Part shown: positions 33,714 to 35,131 of the stretch, piece after piece
Position numbering within the stretch: position 1 is the stretch's first letter
How the letters are laid out: each line of letters opens with the position of its first letter
Assembly (NCBI GenBank): GCA_012718885.1
Contig: JAAYBK010000119.1
Span: 1-35,131, forward strand
Origin: Ruminococcus sp.
GTDB lineage: Bacteria; Bacillota; Clostridia; Oscillospirales; Ruminococcaceae
DNA length: 35,131 nucleotides
Reading direction: 5' to 3'
Notes under the pieces: generated by a model
The model's database searches: none
The model's input: only the letters and a program-made list of their open reading frames with translations
Told to the model about the DNA's origin: nothing
Made by a program: the position numbers and the translations under genes

Positions 33714-35131
33714 AGCAGCAGCGAGACGAGCGATCGGAACACGGAAAGGTGAGCAAGATACATAGTCGAGGCCGATCTTGTGGCAGAACTCAACAGATGT
33801 AGGATCACCGCCGTGCTCACCGCAGATACCGCAGTGGAGCTTAGGATTTACAGGCTTACCGAGCTTGATAGCCATTTCCATGAGCTTGCCTACGCCAGTC
33901 TGATCGAGCTTAGCGAAAGGATCGTTCTCGAAGATCTTCTTGTCGTAGTAAGCGCCGAGGAACTTACCAGCATCGTCACGAGAGAAGCCGTAAGTCATCT
34001 GAGTAAGGTCATTTGTACCGAAGCAGAAGAAGTCAGCGTTCTTAGCGATCTCGTCAGCTGTAAGAGCAGCTCTCGGGATCTCGATCATTGTACCAACTTC
34101 GTACTCGAGGTTAGCGCCAGCCTCAGCGATAACAGCGTCAGCAGTCTCAACAACTACCTTCTTAACGAACTTGAGCTCCTTAACGTCGCCTACGAGCGGG
34201 ATCATGATCTCAGGCTTAACGTTCCAATCGGGATGATTCTTCTTAACGTTGATAGCAGCCTTGATAACAGCCTTTGTCTGCATTGCAGCGATCTCAGGAT
34301 ATGTTACAGCAAGACGGCATCCACGGTGACCCATCATTGGGTTGAACTCGTGGAGAGAAGCGATGATGTTCTTGATATCAGCAACTGTCTTGCCCTGTGA
34401 CTTAGCAAGGAGCTCGATATCAGCTTCCTCAGTAGGAACGAATTCGTGAAGAGGAGGATCCAGGAAACGGATTGTTACCGGGTTGCCCTCGAGAGCCTCA
34501 TAGAGAGCCTCGAAGTCGCTCTGCTGCATTGGCTCGATCTTAGCGAGAGCAGCCTCTCTGCCTTCAACTGTATCTGAGCAGATCATCTCACGGAAAGCAG
34601 CGATTCTGTCAGCCTCGAAGAACATGTGCTCTGTACGGCAGAGACCGATTCCCTCAGCGCCGAGCTCTCTTGCCTTCTTAGCGTCAGCAGGAGTATCAGC
34701 ATTTGTTCTAACCTTAAGTGTTCTGTACTTATCAGCCCAAGCCATGATTCTTCCGAACTCACCAGCGATCTGAGCGTCAACAGTAGCGATGATACCATCG
34801 TAGATGTTACCTGTTGTACCGTCGATTGAGATGTAGTCGCCCTCAGCAAATGTCTTGCCACCGAGCTCGAACTTCTTGTTAGCTTCATCCATCTTGATGT
34901 CGCCGCATCCTGAAACGCAGCACTCACCCATACCACGAGCAACAACAGCAGCGTGTGATGTCATACCGCCACGAACTGTCAGGATACCCTGAGCAGCCTT
35001 CATACCTGTGATATCCTCAGGTGATGTCTCGAGACGAACGAGAACGACCTTCTCGCCTTTTTCTGCCCATGCAACAGCGTCGTCAGCTGTGAATACGATC
35101 TTACCGCAAGCAGCACCGGGTGAAGCACCGA
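33687..35131 (-). CDS. ppdK: Pyruvate, phosphate dikinase, C-terminal part (runs off right edge)
   Basis: [129 protein letters not shown]. Confidence 0.97.
   Translation of the reverse strand, partial: [480 protein letters not shown]

Overview
The window is a low-GC Firmicutes chromosomal segment, and the protein content suggests a Ruminococcus-like organism (inference). I read it in three zones. (1) About 1-19.5 kb is mostly conserved housekeeping: a minus-strand rimP-nusA-ylxR-L7Ae-infB-hypothetical-rbfA-nrnA-truB-ribF operon, a divergent GH94 cellobiose-phosphorylase-type gene, a lipoprotein, mfd, pth, GNAT, PHP, NUDIX and a zinc-ribbon membrane protein. (2) About 19.7-23.9 kb is a consensus promoter plus a T-box riboswitch that controls a two-gene operon. 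The first gene is an unusual XRE-HTH/cupin/AMP-forming acyl-CoA synthetase fusion. The second is translationally overlapped and encodes tandem ACT domains fused to a metallo-beta-lactamase fold. (3) About 23.9-33.7 kb is an accessory block: OhrR/MarR-GPx-radical SAM-Pr6Pr, ArsR-C_GCAxxG-permease-thioredoxin, DUF4298, GNAT, split ChrA, DUF134-NifX fusion and MBL. It is punctuated by three diverged copies of a roughly 28-bp sequence that is the 3' end of ppdK; the intact ppdK occupies the right edge. The strongest candidates for something undescribed are the T-box-regulated XRE-cupin-ACS/ACT-MBL operon and the repeated ppdK 3'-end scars flanking the accessory block. All domain calls are by eye from motifs; no database search was run.
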